From Poa pratensis (taxonomy: Eukaryota > Streptophyta > Magnoliopsida > Poales > Poaceae): a DNA stretch of 64,000 nt. Position 1 is the stretch's first letter, and each line of letters opens with the position of its first letter. Where the stretch lies: NCBI GenBank assembly GCA_947311845.1, contig CAMZMU010000040.1, positions 53,101,975 to 53,165,974 of the forward strand, written 5' to 3'. Below the pieces are notes generated by a model. That model saw nothing but the letters and a program-made list of their open reading frames with translations. It had not been told where the DNA came from and searched no databases. Shown here in pieces: positions 25,257 through 36,736 of the stretch. Made by a program: the position numbers and the translations under genes.

Positions 25257-26612
25257 CACTACTAGGAAAACCCTTATAGATAGGTTACATTCTGTGGCGC
25301 ACCCTTAATTGGTGCCACAGAAAGTCACATTTCTGTGGCGCACATGGCCAGGTGCGCCACAGAAAGTTATCCGGGAGGCGGGTTAAAAATTGAAAAAAAT
25401 AATTCTGTGGCGCACCTGGCACGTGCGCCACAGAAAGTTGACATTCTGTGGCGCACCTGGCAGGTGCGCCGCAGAAAGGTGACATTCTGTGGCGCACCAC
25501 AGAATATTTTTTTCAAATCCCCCCTGTGGATCGCCTTTTTTGTCTTGCAGGAATTAAAGGAAAATGATAAAAATTTCAATAAATAAAATCCTTTGACATG
25601 TAGTTAGGTTTGAGTGTCTAGTATGTATAGAAATTTTGAAATATGAATTTTGACCTTTTCTGCAACAAACAGGAAAAAAAACTTGTAACGGCCATAACTT
25701 TTGCATACGACGTCGAAATAATGCAAATAATATGTCAAAAAAATCGTGAGAAAAATCCGATTTCGATTCCACCGGGGTTATCCCGGTCAGCAATTCACAC
25801 ATTCCTCAAATTCCAAAAGAAAAAAAAGTTATTTCAAACAGACGATTTTTCGCAGCAAAATCAAAAAAATTCAAAAAAATTAAAAAATTCAAAAATTCCA
25901 AAAAAGACACAGAAATGTATAACAAAGAAGATTGTTGACTTTTCTTGACTTTTTTTGGATTTTTTGGGTTTTTTAGATTTTTTGTTTTTTTGGATTTTTT
26001 GGATTTTTTGATTTTTTTTAAGTTTTTTGAATTTTTAGGGATCTTTTGAAACTTTTGAATCTCCTTTTGAAAGTTTAGAAGTTTTTGAAAAATCTGAAAT
26101 TTAAAAACACACGTTTATAACATATACATAACATATACACATACAAGACTTAAGAGGATACATATGATATATATATCAATAAGAACTTGAGTAGCACAAG
26201 GGTAGGTGAAGTGGGTGGAACTTAGAAGTTAAGCGTGCTAGGTTTGGAAGGTTTGGAGCAATTTGAGAATGGGTGACCTAGCGGGAAGGTATCAGTTCAA
26301 AAAATTCAAAAAATCTGAAAATAATTCCAATAATTAGGATTTTTCATATTATTTCATATTTTGATTTTTCTGATTTTTTTCGAAACTTTTTAATTTTTTT
26401 TCGCAGTTTTTGAATTTTTTGAATTTTTTCAGAATTCTGTGGCGCACCAGGCCAGGTGCGCCACAGAAAGTGGATTTCTGTGGCGCACGCCCATGGTGCG
26501 CCACAGAAAAAATATTTTAGTGGCGAGGATTCTGTGGCGCACCCAGCAATTCTGGGGGTGCGCCACAGAATCCATTTTTGGTGCGCCACTGATAAGGCTT
26601 TTCCTAGTAGTG
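25257..26612. mobile_element. Non-autonomous CACTA element, complete, in the promoter of UBQ-RUB copy a
   Basis: TIRs are CACTACTAGGAAAACCCTTAT (left) and the inverse of ATAAGGCTTTTCCTAGTAGTG (right, ending 26612). The 3-bp target duplication AGA is at 25254-25256 and 26613-26615. Subterminal hairpin units of the form ctgtggcgcacc...ggtgcgccacag occur about five times at 25293-25505 and three times at 26434-26570. The interior has no transposase coding. It contains AT-rich filler and a 5S rRNA-like segment at 26217-26291. The paralogous site near 29213 (cctgacagagtacg) lacks the element, which confirms insertion after the gene duplication. Confidence 0.92.
26217..26291 (+). promoter_or_regulatory. 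5S rRNA-derived segment (Pol III box A and box C-like) inside the CACTA element
   Basis: Contains GAAGTTAAGCGTGCT (26225-26239) and GAATGGGTGACCT (26267-26279). These correspond to the internal control region of plant 5S rRNA (box A: AAGTTAAGCGTGC; box C: GGATGGGTGACC), followed by GCGGGAAG. The spacing between boxes is about 9 nt longer than in 5S rRNA, and the 5' half of 5S is absent, so this is not a 5S gene. Whether it can still bind TFIIIA/TFIIIC is unknown. Confidence 0.75.
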
Positions 26613-26690
26613 AGAGTACGTGCACTGCACGGATCGTTTCCGATCCCGACTGAAGCATATGCAAAGCTCACGGCTATGCGATCGCGCCAA

Positions 26691-26696
26691 TATAAT
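26691..26696 (+). promoter_or_regulatory. Degenerate TATA box of UBQ-RUB copy a
   Basis: The aligned promoter of copy b has TATATAAT (29308-29315). Copy a has AATATAAT at the same place, about 97 bp upstream of its ATG, leaving TATAAT. Confidence 0.5.
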
Positions 26697-26769
26697 CTCT
26701 ACAGAACCCCGTCGAACAGAAGCAACCAAGAAATACGAGACCGAAAACCCAAAGTCTTGCGGCCGGTGA

Positions 26770-27252
<483 letters not shown>

Positions 27253-27359
27253 AGTTGGGTTCTCAGTCCACTGAGATTTACGATTGTGGACGTACTATGC
27301 ACTGTACTGTTTATGTTGCCTTTGTTTTTGCCTGTATTTTTCCTTTTCGAAGCGGGCAT

Positions 27360-27546
27360 GAGAACTGAGTGCTAGCTCAGTGGCAGAGGCTGCGAGTGCG
27401 CGCCCAAGCCCACCCGGGTTCGAGTCCCAGCGGGACCGAATTAATACGGGGCGCTATTCAGCGCGTGCAATCCGCTGCTGGAGAGGTCTCACATTCTACC
27501 TAACAACGGACAGCCAAGGGAGGATCCGTCCCCCTTGGTCAACGTT
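27360..27546 (+). mobile_element. tRNA-related SINE
   Basis: About 187 bp with a Pol III box A-like TAGCTCAGTGGCAGAG and box B-like GGGTTCGAGTCCC at the spacing of a tRNA-derived promoter. It ends in a T-rich tail. Flanks ttttcgaagcgggcat (27344-27359) and ttttcgtagcgggcat (27547-27562) match at 15 of 16 bases and are read as the target duplication. It lies about 110 bp past the stop of UBQ-RUB copy a, probably in its 3' UTR or flank. Confidence 0.82.
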
Positions 27547-27562
27547 TTTTCGTAGCGGGCAT

Positions 27563-28447
27563 TGTTATGTAGCCTTTACTCATGTATCGACCAGGAGCAA
27601 CGATTGGGCTTGTCCTCCAGAATACATGGGCTTCAGGTGGGAAGCTGAGCCTTATAACAAGAAAAGACCCATGCTTCTTTTACAAATTGTCTTGTCACAT
27701 GTTTGGAGTTCCAACTATTTCATCTCCATGTTCTCCAAAAAAAAAAACTATTTCATCTCCACCATCCTCCGGGACACCTTCAGGATTTTGGATCCCTGGA
27801 CAAAATGGAAAATATGACCATAATTTTTTTTTTAAAAATCCAGCTAATATAAACAAGGGTATTGTTACTTAATCATACAACTTCAATCTATATTGTTCTG
27901 TACAATATTTAACAATATATTTACCAAACATGAATACTAAAAGAGTAAAGGTAGTAACAAAGCAATAAATTGACCTCATGTCCTAGTCTTGTTTACTCGG
28001 CTGCTAACAACAACTAGACGAAGTACATTCTACATACACGATTGTAGAAATAGTCAAACATTGTTGAATGGCAAGATCTGATCGATCGAGTATCGGCTCA
28101 CTCACAAGTATTTAGCCTCTCGTGTATCGGTGATGACGTGTTGTGTGCATGATGCATAGGTTTAGGGCCGGTCTCTAACTGGCCAGAAGATTTAAAAAAA
28201 TTGACAGATGAACCGCCGAGACGATGAGGAGTCGATGCGATGAGCGTCCATAATAGAGCCAAAAAAGGGGTTTGTGTAATCATCCCAACGAACCTTGCTC
28301 AACTTTCCGTCTAATCTATCGCCTACTTATTTACGCAGATGAGATATATATATTTATGTCTTTTGCCTAATAATTTGGCACATTTCTAGTTTAGCACACC
28401 ATTTTTACTGAATTAAATTAATTTAAGATTCCTCATTACTCGAGCAA
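27563..28447. other. Intergenic sequence, nothing recognised
   Basis: Downstream flank of UBQ-RUB copy a. AT-rich, with no coding frame or repeat that I can name. Confidence 0.4.
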
Positions 28448-28690
28448 ACACACTATCATCGGATGTGAAACGATCGAGCCAGGACAAAATTCCAAAGAAG
28501 TATTTGCGCATTCTGATTTGCATACGCATATTTTTATTCACATTGAGCGATCGCTAATATAATGATGGAAAAATATTCTTAAAAAACATATGGCTGACGG
28601 TAGATACATATATTAGATAGGGTAAGAAGGCCGAAACTACATATCAATAAGTATATGAATTGTATCTTTAATTAAATTCCAAAATCACAC
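28448..28690 (-). repeat. Inverted repeat arm Y (partner 32270-32516)
   Basis: The reverse complement of 32270-32516 matches this block at roughly 85% over about 240 bp, including cgatcgagcca, gtatttgcgcattctgatttg and atctttaattaaa. A shorter third copy of part of it lies at 31605-31690. Confidence 0.75.
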
Positions 28691-28773
28691 GGAGTACTAA
28701 GTAACAAAACCAAAGGCATGCCCTAATGACGTTGTGGTTGTCCGCTTCACTCCCGCTACTTTTGAGGCGGAAA

Positions 28774-28881
28774 TGTTAGAATATCTTCTTGTACTCCAAG
28801 TATATCCCTCCTTGTACCACTATATATATCCCATGAGGGTTATATCAATACAACAATATTTGGGTTCCAATATTTTCTACA
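28774..28881 (+). mobile_element. Short solo-LTR-like sequence (copia/TRIM type)
   Basis: A 108-bp block beginning TGTTAGAATATC and ending ATATTTTCTACA. It has a TATATATA box and an R-region style 'gggttatatcaatacaac' near the 3' end, as in small copia LTRs. No clean target duplication was found. Confidence 0.45.
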
Positions 28882-28908
28882 GCCCCACCAAGTGTGTACA
28901 ATTTGGGT

Positions 28909-29225
28909 AATCCAAAATAATTTCTCACGAGGTTTTGGTCGTATTCGCTTATAATAAAATCAAATCTCAAAGATTTTACAACCAAAGGAAAACAAGAGTT
29001 AAAACAAAAAGGGAAATAAAATGAAAAACGTCGAAAAATAATATAATAAAAGGAAAAAATGAATGAAAAAAGGAGTAAAGTAGTCTAACTAGGCCGACCC
29101 ACTAGGCGCACCATGTAGGCGTCAGCTCCGCAGCTGATGCTTCAAGGCGTGAAATAGGAAACACCCTGGCTGAGGCGGCTTTCTGTTTGATCGATCGATT
29201 ACCTGAAACCTGACAGAGTACGTTT
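28909..29225. repeat. Upstream segment duplicated from 24830-25256, CACTA-free
   Basis: The same ordered blocks as 24830-25256. At about 29213 the sequence cctgacagagtacg is uninterrupted, representing the empty site of the CACTA insertion found in copy a. Confidence 0.75.
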
Positions 29226-29307
29226 CCTAAAAGGATCATGGCACTGCAGGAATCGTATTCCGAACCCTACTGGGCATATGCAAAGCTCACGGCTACGCTA
29301 TCGCGCC

Positions 29308-29314
29308 TATATAA
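29308..29314 (+). promoter_or_regulatory. TATA box of UBQ-RUB copy b
   Basis: TATATAA, about 130 bp upstream of the ATG at 29444, in a region otherwise alignable to copy a. Confidence 0.6.
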
Positions 29315-29344
29315 TCTAGCCTACCCCGATCGGATCGCAGATAA

Positions 29345-29908
<564 letters not shown>

Positions 29909-30038
29909 TTGCTAGAGATCGATCGGTCTTTCAATTTTAAATTTTAGGGCATGGATTTGGTTTTGTTACTATTCCGTATGATGGAAGTTTATCAAATTCT
30001 TGTTAAAAGGTAACTTGTGGAGAAGGAAGCTAATGACT

Positions 30039-31310
30039 GCGTAGTGGCATTGGAAAAGGTAACTTGTTTAACTGCGTAGTGGCATCCCCCGTGACCTAAC
30101 CTCCTCCCCCGTGCGGCGGCGCCGCGCCGCACCGGGGAGTCTCCCGTCGCCGCCTTCCGTCCCCCCTTCTCGAACCTCTCCTTCCGCCGCCGTCGCCCGA
30201 GGCTTCGCAGGGCTTCGTCCCTATGGTGTGGCGGCGGCGGCGGCGCTTCCTCGGCCGGAATCGCGCCGAAGGGGAGGCGCCCCTTTCTCGGCCGATCCAC
30301 GGCAGCGGCGCGGGACGACGGCGGCCAAGGGGCTGCGCGAGGACGGCGGCATCAGGCGGAGCGTGCCTGATCTACCCATTGGGCAGACGGGCTGATTCGG
30401 CCGGCTGCCTCCGATCCGTCGACCACGCAGCCTTTGGGCTCGGCCAACGCCGGCATGAGGATATGGTTGTTGGCGGCGGCCTTCTTCTTCGCCGAAGACG
30501 GACTGCTAGGGCTGGATGTGGTTGATTCCCCATCTAACCCCGGGATGGTCGATTGCGTGGGGGCTCGGCCTGAATAAAGGCGGTGGTCCTAGGGTTCCAA
30601 ATCGCGAGAAGACGAAGATCTGCTTGACGCCGGTACCTTGATCTGGCAAGAGTGTCGAGTTTCGGAAGGCTCCGCCGGTGATCTTTCATGGGCTAATTCC
30701 TAGAGATTGCTGGATCGGAGGGATTCGGTCGCGCCGGAGGGAGCGGCGTGAAGCTCTGCTTCTGTGCCATCATGGGCAAATCCATGGTGTAGTCAGAGGC
30801 GGGGAATGTCATGAAAGCTGAGATTAAAGGACTAGCAAATGGCGATTGGAGGCTTTGCGTCGATGAGGAACTTGCTTGGAGTTGCAGGAGGCGGAGCAGC
30901 GGTATGTTAGTGGGGGAAATATCACAGGTGAAGTTCAACGTTCTACCTTTCAGGGTGAAAGTCCAAGGCCTGGCCTTAATTGGTTGTGTCTGGCAATGCT
31001 CTTGCTGAAGACATTGTTTTGAGAGCGGGGACTATTATCTTCAGGGTGAAAACCCAAGGTCTGGCCTTAATTGGTTGTGCCTGGCACTGTTCTTCTTGAA
31101 GACGTTGCTTTTGAAGATTTGGACATCAGGTGGTGTCTTGGTGGTGGTTGTGCGGCTGCTGCAATGACTGTAACTCTGTAGCGGGACTTTTTTTTTTTTT
31201 TTGTCTTTCAGCTGTGTGCATCCGTAACAGCTCTGGTTGTTGCGTTGTTGCAGAGGCTGGGTGTAATTTGTATCTCCGCGATATTAATATACATTCTTTA
31301 TCTAAAAAAA
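30039..31310 (+). mobile_element. GC-rich non-LTR retroposon with target duplication
   Basis: Flanked by aaggaagctaatgact at 30023-30038 and 31310-31325. The 5' part is extremely GC-rich and has the hairpin GTGCGGC...GCCGCAC (30111-30132). The 3' end is ctttatctaaaaaaaa. It contains no convincing ORF. A small 50-bp duplication (aaggtaacttgt, ctgcgtagtggcat) sits around the 5' junction, so the exact first base is unsure. Confidence 0.7.
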
Positions 31311-31325
31311 AGGAAGCTAATGACT

Positions 31326-31385
31326 TTTTTTAGATAAAGGGATTTTATTACTTAAAAGTTTTAAGTATTACACCCGGCCTTGCAT
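31326..31385 (-). mobile_element. Short 5'-truncated retroposon tail, minus orientation
   Basis: Begins with a T-run and agataaag, the inverse of the ctttatctaaaaaaa tail of the preceding retroposon. It is followed by about 45 bp and then a third copy of the target, aaggaagctactgact (31386-31401). It is read as a second, nested insertion into the right-hand target duplication. Confidence 0.6.
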
Positions 31386-31401
31386 AAGGAAGCTACTGAC
31401 T

Positions 31402-32269
31402 GTCCTTATTATCAGTTCTGGTAGCCGGATCTCCTGCTTCCATTGGTTAGTAAGGGTAGTTGTTTGTTTTGTGCAAGGATAGGCGCAGTTGCTTTCCCAA
31501 GGCAAGATATATAGTCGGGCAAACACTATTTCTTATTGTTCAATTCATATAGGATCTTCCTCGAAGAAAGAGAAAACACTCCTTCTTCCCTATCCCTGCG
31601 GTTAGTGATATTGGAACTTTAATTAAAGATACAGTTATTTTATCTTTTTTATGTGTAGTTTGGGAGTTTCTTCCATAACCTATGTGCCTATCATAAGCGA
31701 TTTGTCTCAAAAGAATATTTTTGATCTGTCTATTACCAGTAGCCATGCAAATACTTCTTTGATATTTTTGATCTGGCGCAGCAAGCATTGGCCTTGCCTT
31801 TGCATAGAACGTTTCATCTGTCAATTCTTGATCTGATGAGAGAGAAACATACAAGCCTTTATTGCTTGCCCCGTTTGTAGGACACTAGGACTGCCCTCTC
31901 GTCCGTCGCGTCGACTCCATAGATATCTGTCAATTCTTGATCTGCAGCTCAGGAATTCTTGTTTGACTAGACATACATCGGCCCTAAACCCACCTAGCGT
32001 CTATTATGCTCATATGTACTGCTTGTTTCAACTGTTAGCTGCTACTTTTGCTGCCGGTAATCTCACCACTCAAAGAAGAGGTTACCACACCGCAAGTCTT
32101 GCACACAACCAAACACGAGTCATTGCATTAGCCACGTTCTAAACAGCGAACCATACAATAGGGTTCAGTTTTTTTCAATGTTTTAAATAGCGGGCTATAG
32201 CAAATAGCGGCAACCCTCAAAATGGGGCTATAACGGGCTAAATCGGAATTAAATGGGAACTTAGTACTC
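31402..32269. repeat. Mixed repeats; 31770-32100 is duplicated at 32750-33130
   Basis: Blocks 'gcaagcattggccttgc', 'tctgtcaattcttgatctg', 'cgtcgactccat', 'tagacatacatcggccctaaac' and 'ggtaatctcaccactc' occur in the same order about 1 kb downstream, with extra small tandem copies there. No gene is recognised. Confidence 0.6.
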
Positions 32270-32516
32270 CCTATGATTTTAGAACTTTAATTAAAGATAC
32301 AATTTTTATACCTTCTTGATATGTAGTTTCGGCGTTTTTACCCTAGCTAATCTATGTTTCTACCGTCAGCCATCTGCTTTTTTCAAGAATATCTTTCCAT
32401 CATTATATCCGTTCGCTCAATGTGAATAAAAATATGCAGATGCAAATCAGAATGCGCAAATACATTTTTGAAATTTTGTTCTGGCTCGATCGTTTCACGT
32501 CCGATGATCGAGTGTG
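32270..32516 (+). repeat. Inverted repeat arm Y' (partner 28448-28690)
   Basis: See the partner arm; orientation is opposite. Together the arms bracket UBQ-RUB copy b at about 3.8 kb spacing. Confidence 0.75.
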
Positions 32517-32529
32517 TTTGAAATTACTA

Positions 32530-32760
32530 GGCAATAAACTGTTTATGTGGCTTGCGCTTCGCAATAGGTGTTGGTCAGGGGACAGACTAGCGAGGAAAGG
32601 GTTGCCAGGCCGGTCAGTGTGCTTGTTGTGCGATCAGCTGCAGAAACAATGGACCACTTGCTGCTGCAATGTCCTACTTCGAGATCGATCTGGCATCAAA
32701 TATTCACAGAAAGAGGGTTCAGCGCTTTCATGCCAACGCAAACTAGCAGGGCGCAGCAAG
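32530..32760 (+). mobile_element. LINE reverse-transcriptase 3' (zf-RVT) fragment, frameshifted
   Basis: The plus strand reads LARKGLPGRSVCLLCDQ. After a frame change it reads AAETMDHLLLQCPTSRSIWH. This is the Cys/His motif at the C-terminus of plant L1-type LINE reverse transcriptases. Upstream and downstream LINE sequence is missing. Confidence 0.65.
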
Positions 32761-33139
32761 CATTGGCCTTGCGTTTGCATAGATCGTTTCATCTGTCAAT
32801 TCTTGATCTGATGAGAAAGAAAAATAAGCCTCTATTGATTCTTGATCTGATGAGAGAGAAAAATAAGCCTCTATTGCTTGTCCCGTTTATAGGACTGCCC
32901 TCCCGCCCGAAAATAAGCCTCTATTGCGATCCCGTTTGTAGGATTGCCCTCCCGTCAGTCCCGTCGACTCCATGGACATCTGTCAATTCTTGATCTGCGA
33001 TCAGGAATTCTCGTTTGACTAGACATACATCGGCCCTAAACTACCTAGCGTCTATTATGCTTGTTTCAACTGTTGCTGCTACTTTTGCCGGTAATCTCAC
33101 CACTCCAAGAATAGGTTATCACACCGCACATCCACACAA

Positions 33140-33235
33140 ATACTTTGTAATGTGCGAATATTTTTCTCCTCATATAAATACTTTTTGTACTCGCGAACAA
33201 TTTCTTTGTGCAAACATTTTTTTTCCCTCGCATAT
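33140..33235. repeat. Inverted repeat of 24690-24800
   Basis: 'gcgaatatttttctcctcatataaatac' and 'cgcgaacaatttctttgtgcaaacat' correspond to the reverse complement of the 24690-24800 segment. Confidence 0.55.
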
Positions 33236-33239
33236 TTAA

Positions 33240-33600
33240 ATTTTTAATGATGATGGACCCGGTGATGGAGCACTCGGAAGGACGGAAGCTTCAACTGCGA
33301 ACTCCTCTGAAGTCTGTCCGGTGTGCTTGGAGATCTTCAGGGCCTGGTCACGGACGTCGGGCAAGAAGTACATGGACTGAACGTCGTGAGGAACACCACG
33401 CGTTAAACGAGTGATGTCGACTTTGTCATCCCAGTAAGCTTCAATGCTGGACTCCACAACAACAGCGAAGGATTGATATGAGAAGCTTGTCTGCTTGTCA
33501 AATTGCTCCTGGCGCTTGACGATCGACTCATCGGACTGTTTGACGCGAGTATGCAGGCTGTCATTATCTAGCTTCTTTTACTCGTAATGAAGGAGCTGGT
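33240..33600 (-). mobile_element. Fragment of a gypsy-associated 'putative gypsy type transposon' ORF
   Basis: The minus-strand frame reads MESSIEAYWDDKVDITRLTR and GVPHDVQSMYFLPDVRDQAL. It resembles the C-terminal part of the extra ORFs carried by some grass gypsy elements. It is a short remnant with no LTRs nearby. Confidence 0.4.
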
Positions 33601-34024
33601 GATTGAGCTCCCTTATTTGGGTCTAATACACATATTTTTATCATTTAACTTCTTCTCCAGTAAAGACACTGGAACGAAGGGCTTGCCTGTTGGACAAAAA
33701 TTACTCAACCAAAAACGTTAAAAAAAAAGCCACAATACGTACAAGACTGAAAGATGCATACCGTGGGCGACTTCAAACTGCTTTTGCAGACTCCCCACCT
33801 TGATCCTCTCTTGGCTGAGGGCTTGTTCCAAATATACGTTTATGTTCTATTTTTCCATAACCTCTTGATGCTAAGACCAAGTCTCATACTTAAGAGTTGT
33901 GCATATCGAAACAGTTGACGCGGGAGGGTCTGTTAGATTCACTTGACTTGATCTTGAACTTGCCACAGTAAAATTCGCTTGATGCTTAGTGTAGAAGAGA
34001 TTGATGTTTTTATATTTGAGATAT

Positions 34025-34650
34025 ATTTTTTTTGTGAAAAGGCCAACAAATCTATTGATCATCAACAAAGGTACAAACAAACCCAAAAGTAATAAAATTT
34101 ACAAGTAGGTATTCAGACCACACCTAGCGACACTACAAGCAATGAAGCGAGCTGAAGGCGCGCCGCCGTCCTCACCCCTCCCTCACTTCAGCCGGCAAAG
34201 CTTGTCGTAGTAGAGCTTGTTGTAGTAGACAGACGGGAAGTCATCGTGCTAAGGCCCCGAAGGACCAACGCAGCAGAGGAACAACCATCGCCAATGATGA
34301 CTACCGTAGATCGGAAGAGCCAGACCTACAACCACATGAACGAACACGAAAACGGACTGGATCCGAGTAGATCCGTCAGACACACAACTCCACGCGCCCT
34401 CCGTCGGTGCTAGACGCACCATCGGAGCGAGGATAGGATGGAGAGGACTTTATTCTACCTTCAGGATGTCGCCGTCACCACATCATCCCGAAGAAGACAC
34501 TCGAACAACCTAAAGAAAGGAACGGAAACCTCCCCGCCGGCGAGGGCTACGGTCTGCCGCAACTCTGGGGCCCAAAGGCCACCGAAGGCGGGAGGACCGG
34601 CCACTTCACCTGCGGGAGGGACGAAGATCAGATCGCTTTTTTGATCGCCT
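34025..34650 (-). mobile_element. LINE/retroposon 3' end, minus orientation
   Basis: Starts with a T-run then gtgaaaaggccaacaaatctattgatcatc, the inverse of a LINE 3' tail common in Triticeae. It becomes GC-rich towards 34640. No ORF or clear target duplication could be fixed. Confidence 0.5.
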
Positions 34651-35858
34651 CTGAGCAGCCGTACTGGTTCGGTATTTGAGCTATAATTTGACTATATTCT
34701 TCTAATACTTATGTACAATTTTCATGTCTCCAAAGAATTGATTCATGAAAAGTTAGAACTTCATTATCAATATTGTTTATCCATTGTTGTTTGATTTCAA
34801 CTATAAATCATTGCTTTGAATCACTTTATCTCAGTTCATAGTTCCTATGCTTTACACTATCTGATCAATATCATGTTTGGTAGCATCCATCATCAATTTT
34901 CTTTTTGGCATTTAACTACTGTATGAATTAATCTTTGGCATGTTGATAAATCTAAAATGTATCTATAATATTTGATTGATGTATGCTATCATTATATCAT
35001 TGCTACATACTTTTACTATAACTTTCTGTCCAACACCCAGCGGCCGGATCGGCCTTGCGGGACGCTGGGACGGCTGCGGCTAGCGCGGCGACGGAGGTGA
35101 TCGATAGAGCTGATTGGGACCGGCCTGAGGAGCGCCTCTGGCGCGGGCACATGGGAGGCCTCTAACACCTCACCAACTTCGATGGGGCATCTCAGCGTTG
35201 GCGGGGCCAGAGGCACCTGATCCTACTTGGCAGCAGCGCGCTGCAACTCGGGCGGTGACTCCGGGACCGCCTCCTTAAGGTCGGACGCGCGCAGGCCGCA
35301 GGGTACGGGGAGGGCAGTGCCGACGACTCCAAAACTTTACTCGTTGGATGAATAGCGGGTCGCGGGAGGTCGGCGACCAGATCATGGGGACGTGACAGAA
35401 GCTCCGGGAGCAGTAGCATTGGCAAGCCACGCCCCTACATACCGCGGAGATGAGTGGAAGGAGGGCGCTGAGCCGCTGAGGGGTGGCTGGATGTAGTCTT
35501 GGCGGCCAGAGGGAAGAGACCAGGCCGGTGGCGCCGCTGCTTCGCCCCTGGATGCCATGGTCGCCCATGGTCTCGTTGCTAGCTAGTGCTTCGATCTAAG
35601 TATTGTAACAATACATATTCTCAAAAATACAAATTATCAGATTTTGTTATTTTTGTGTAGCCCAGATTTTAAATAATTTAGTGTTATGCTTTTACATACT
35701 TGTACGACACATCACTAATTACATCAAGAATTATCTTTGATTTGTTGGAATGTAAATAAGATTTTTCATTTTTGAAAAAATGTAGGGATCACTGAAAGTC
35801 GGAGCTAAAGAGAGTTACCGCTCTCCGTGATACATGTTCACAAAAGGTGGCCGTAGTT
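34651..35858. other. Intergenic sequence with a GC-rich island at 35030-35580
   Basis: The flanks are AT-rich. The GC-rich island has open frames on the minus strand (for example 35568-35275) with no recognisable protein, and may be another retroposon 5' part. Its ends are not identified. Confidence 0.3.
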
Positions 35859-35872
35859 TTCAGTCTAACAAA

Positions 35873-36722
35873 TTTTTTTTTTTTTTTGAGGAGGATCCAA
35901 CGCATATATTCAGGCAGCCCCACACACTTTACAAAAAGGTCCAGAAGAAAACAGAAATTACAACAGGACCCCGAAAAGTGCAAAGAGCACCCCGAGCCAC
36001 CGGAGAGGATTACAATTGGATCCCAAACTTTCCCCAAGCAACCTAGGCGACAGCGGCGCCGCCGTACCACTCACCGCCGGAAGAAAGCGCCGCCACATCA
36101 TGTAGATGGCCGCAAGAGCTGTCCGCCGCCGAGAGACGGATCCGAAGCACTTTGAACGTGCACGGCCACAGCACAAGCTTCCCGCAACCTCCCTTCTTCC
36201 AGCCGTCGCCGCGCCGCCCAGGCCCACCACCGCGACCCCCGCACCACCTCCAGACGTAGCTCCCCTCGCCACCAAGGCCGGCCGGAGCTGAACCGTCGAA
36301 GAAGAAGACCGCCAGAGCCACCTGCAGCAAAAACGGAACGCCGAACTCCACCCGCCCCCCCTCGCCACCGCGGCCGGCCGGAGAAGCACATGCGGAGATC
36401 CACGCCCGACGGAACACCTCCACTACCTCCCCGGCGAAGCCGGAACGGGGAAAGGAGGGGGAGGACGAAGAAGCCCTATTTACCGACGCCATCGCCACCG
36501 CTACGACAGCGCCGCCCGGGCACTCACACCTACAACTACTAGCTACCTACACGCGCGGACGCGAACCGGAGCTCCCCCCACCTCGCGGTGCCGAAACGAC
36601 GACCGGAGGCGGAGGGGAGCGGCGGCAACGCCGGCGAAACGCTCGAGACCTCGGGTCGCCTCCTTTCCGCCTCTCTGCACTGTAGCGAGGCGAAGGGATA
36701 AGGCTCTCTGGAAAAACAAAGA
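35873..36722 (-). mobile_element. GC-rich retroposon, minus orientation, with 14-bp target duplication
   Basis: Flanked by ttcagtctaacaaa at 35859-35872 and 36723-36736. The poly-A tail appears as a T-run at 35873-35887. The 850-bp body is GC-rich towards its 5' end (36722). Minus-strand frames such as MASVNRASSSSPSFPRSGFA are not assignable. The 5' end lacks the GTGCCGC hairpin of the other three GC-rich retroposons, so it is a different family. Confidence 0.75.
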
Positions 36723-36736
36723 TTCAGTCTAACAAA

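Noticed and set aside
26217..26291. Possible functional 5S rRNA gene
   Set aside because: Only the internal control region is present; the 5' half is missing and box spacing is changed.
27368..27440. Possible tRNA gene
   Set aside because: Boxes A and B are present but there is no cloverleaf or anticodon arm that I can fold; target duplications mark it as a SINE.
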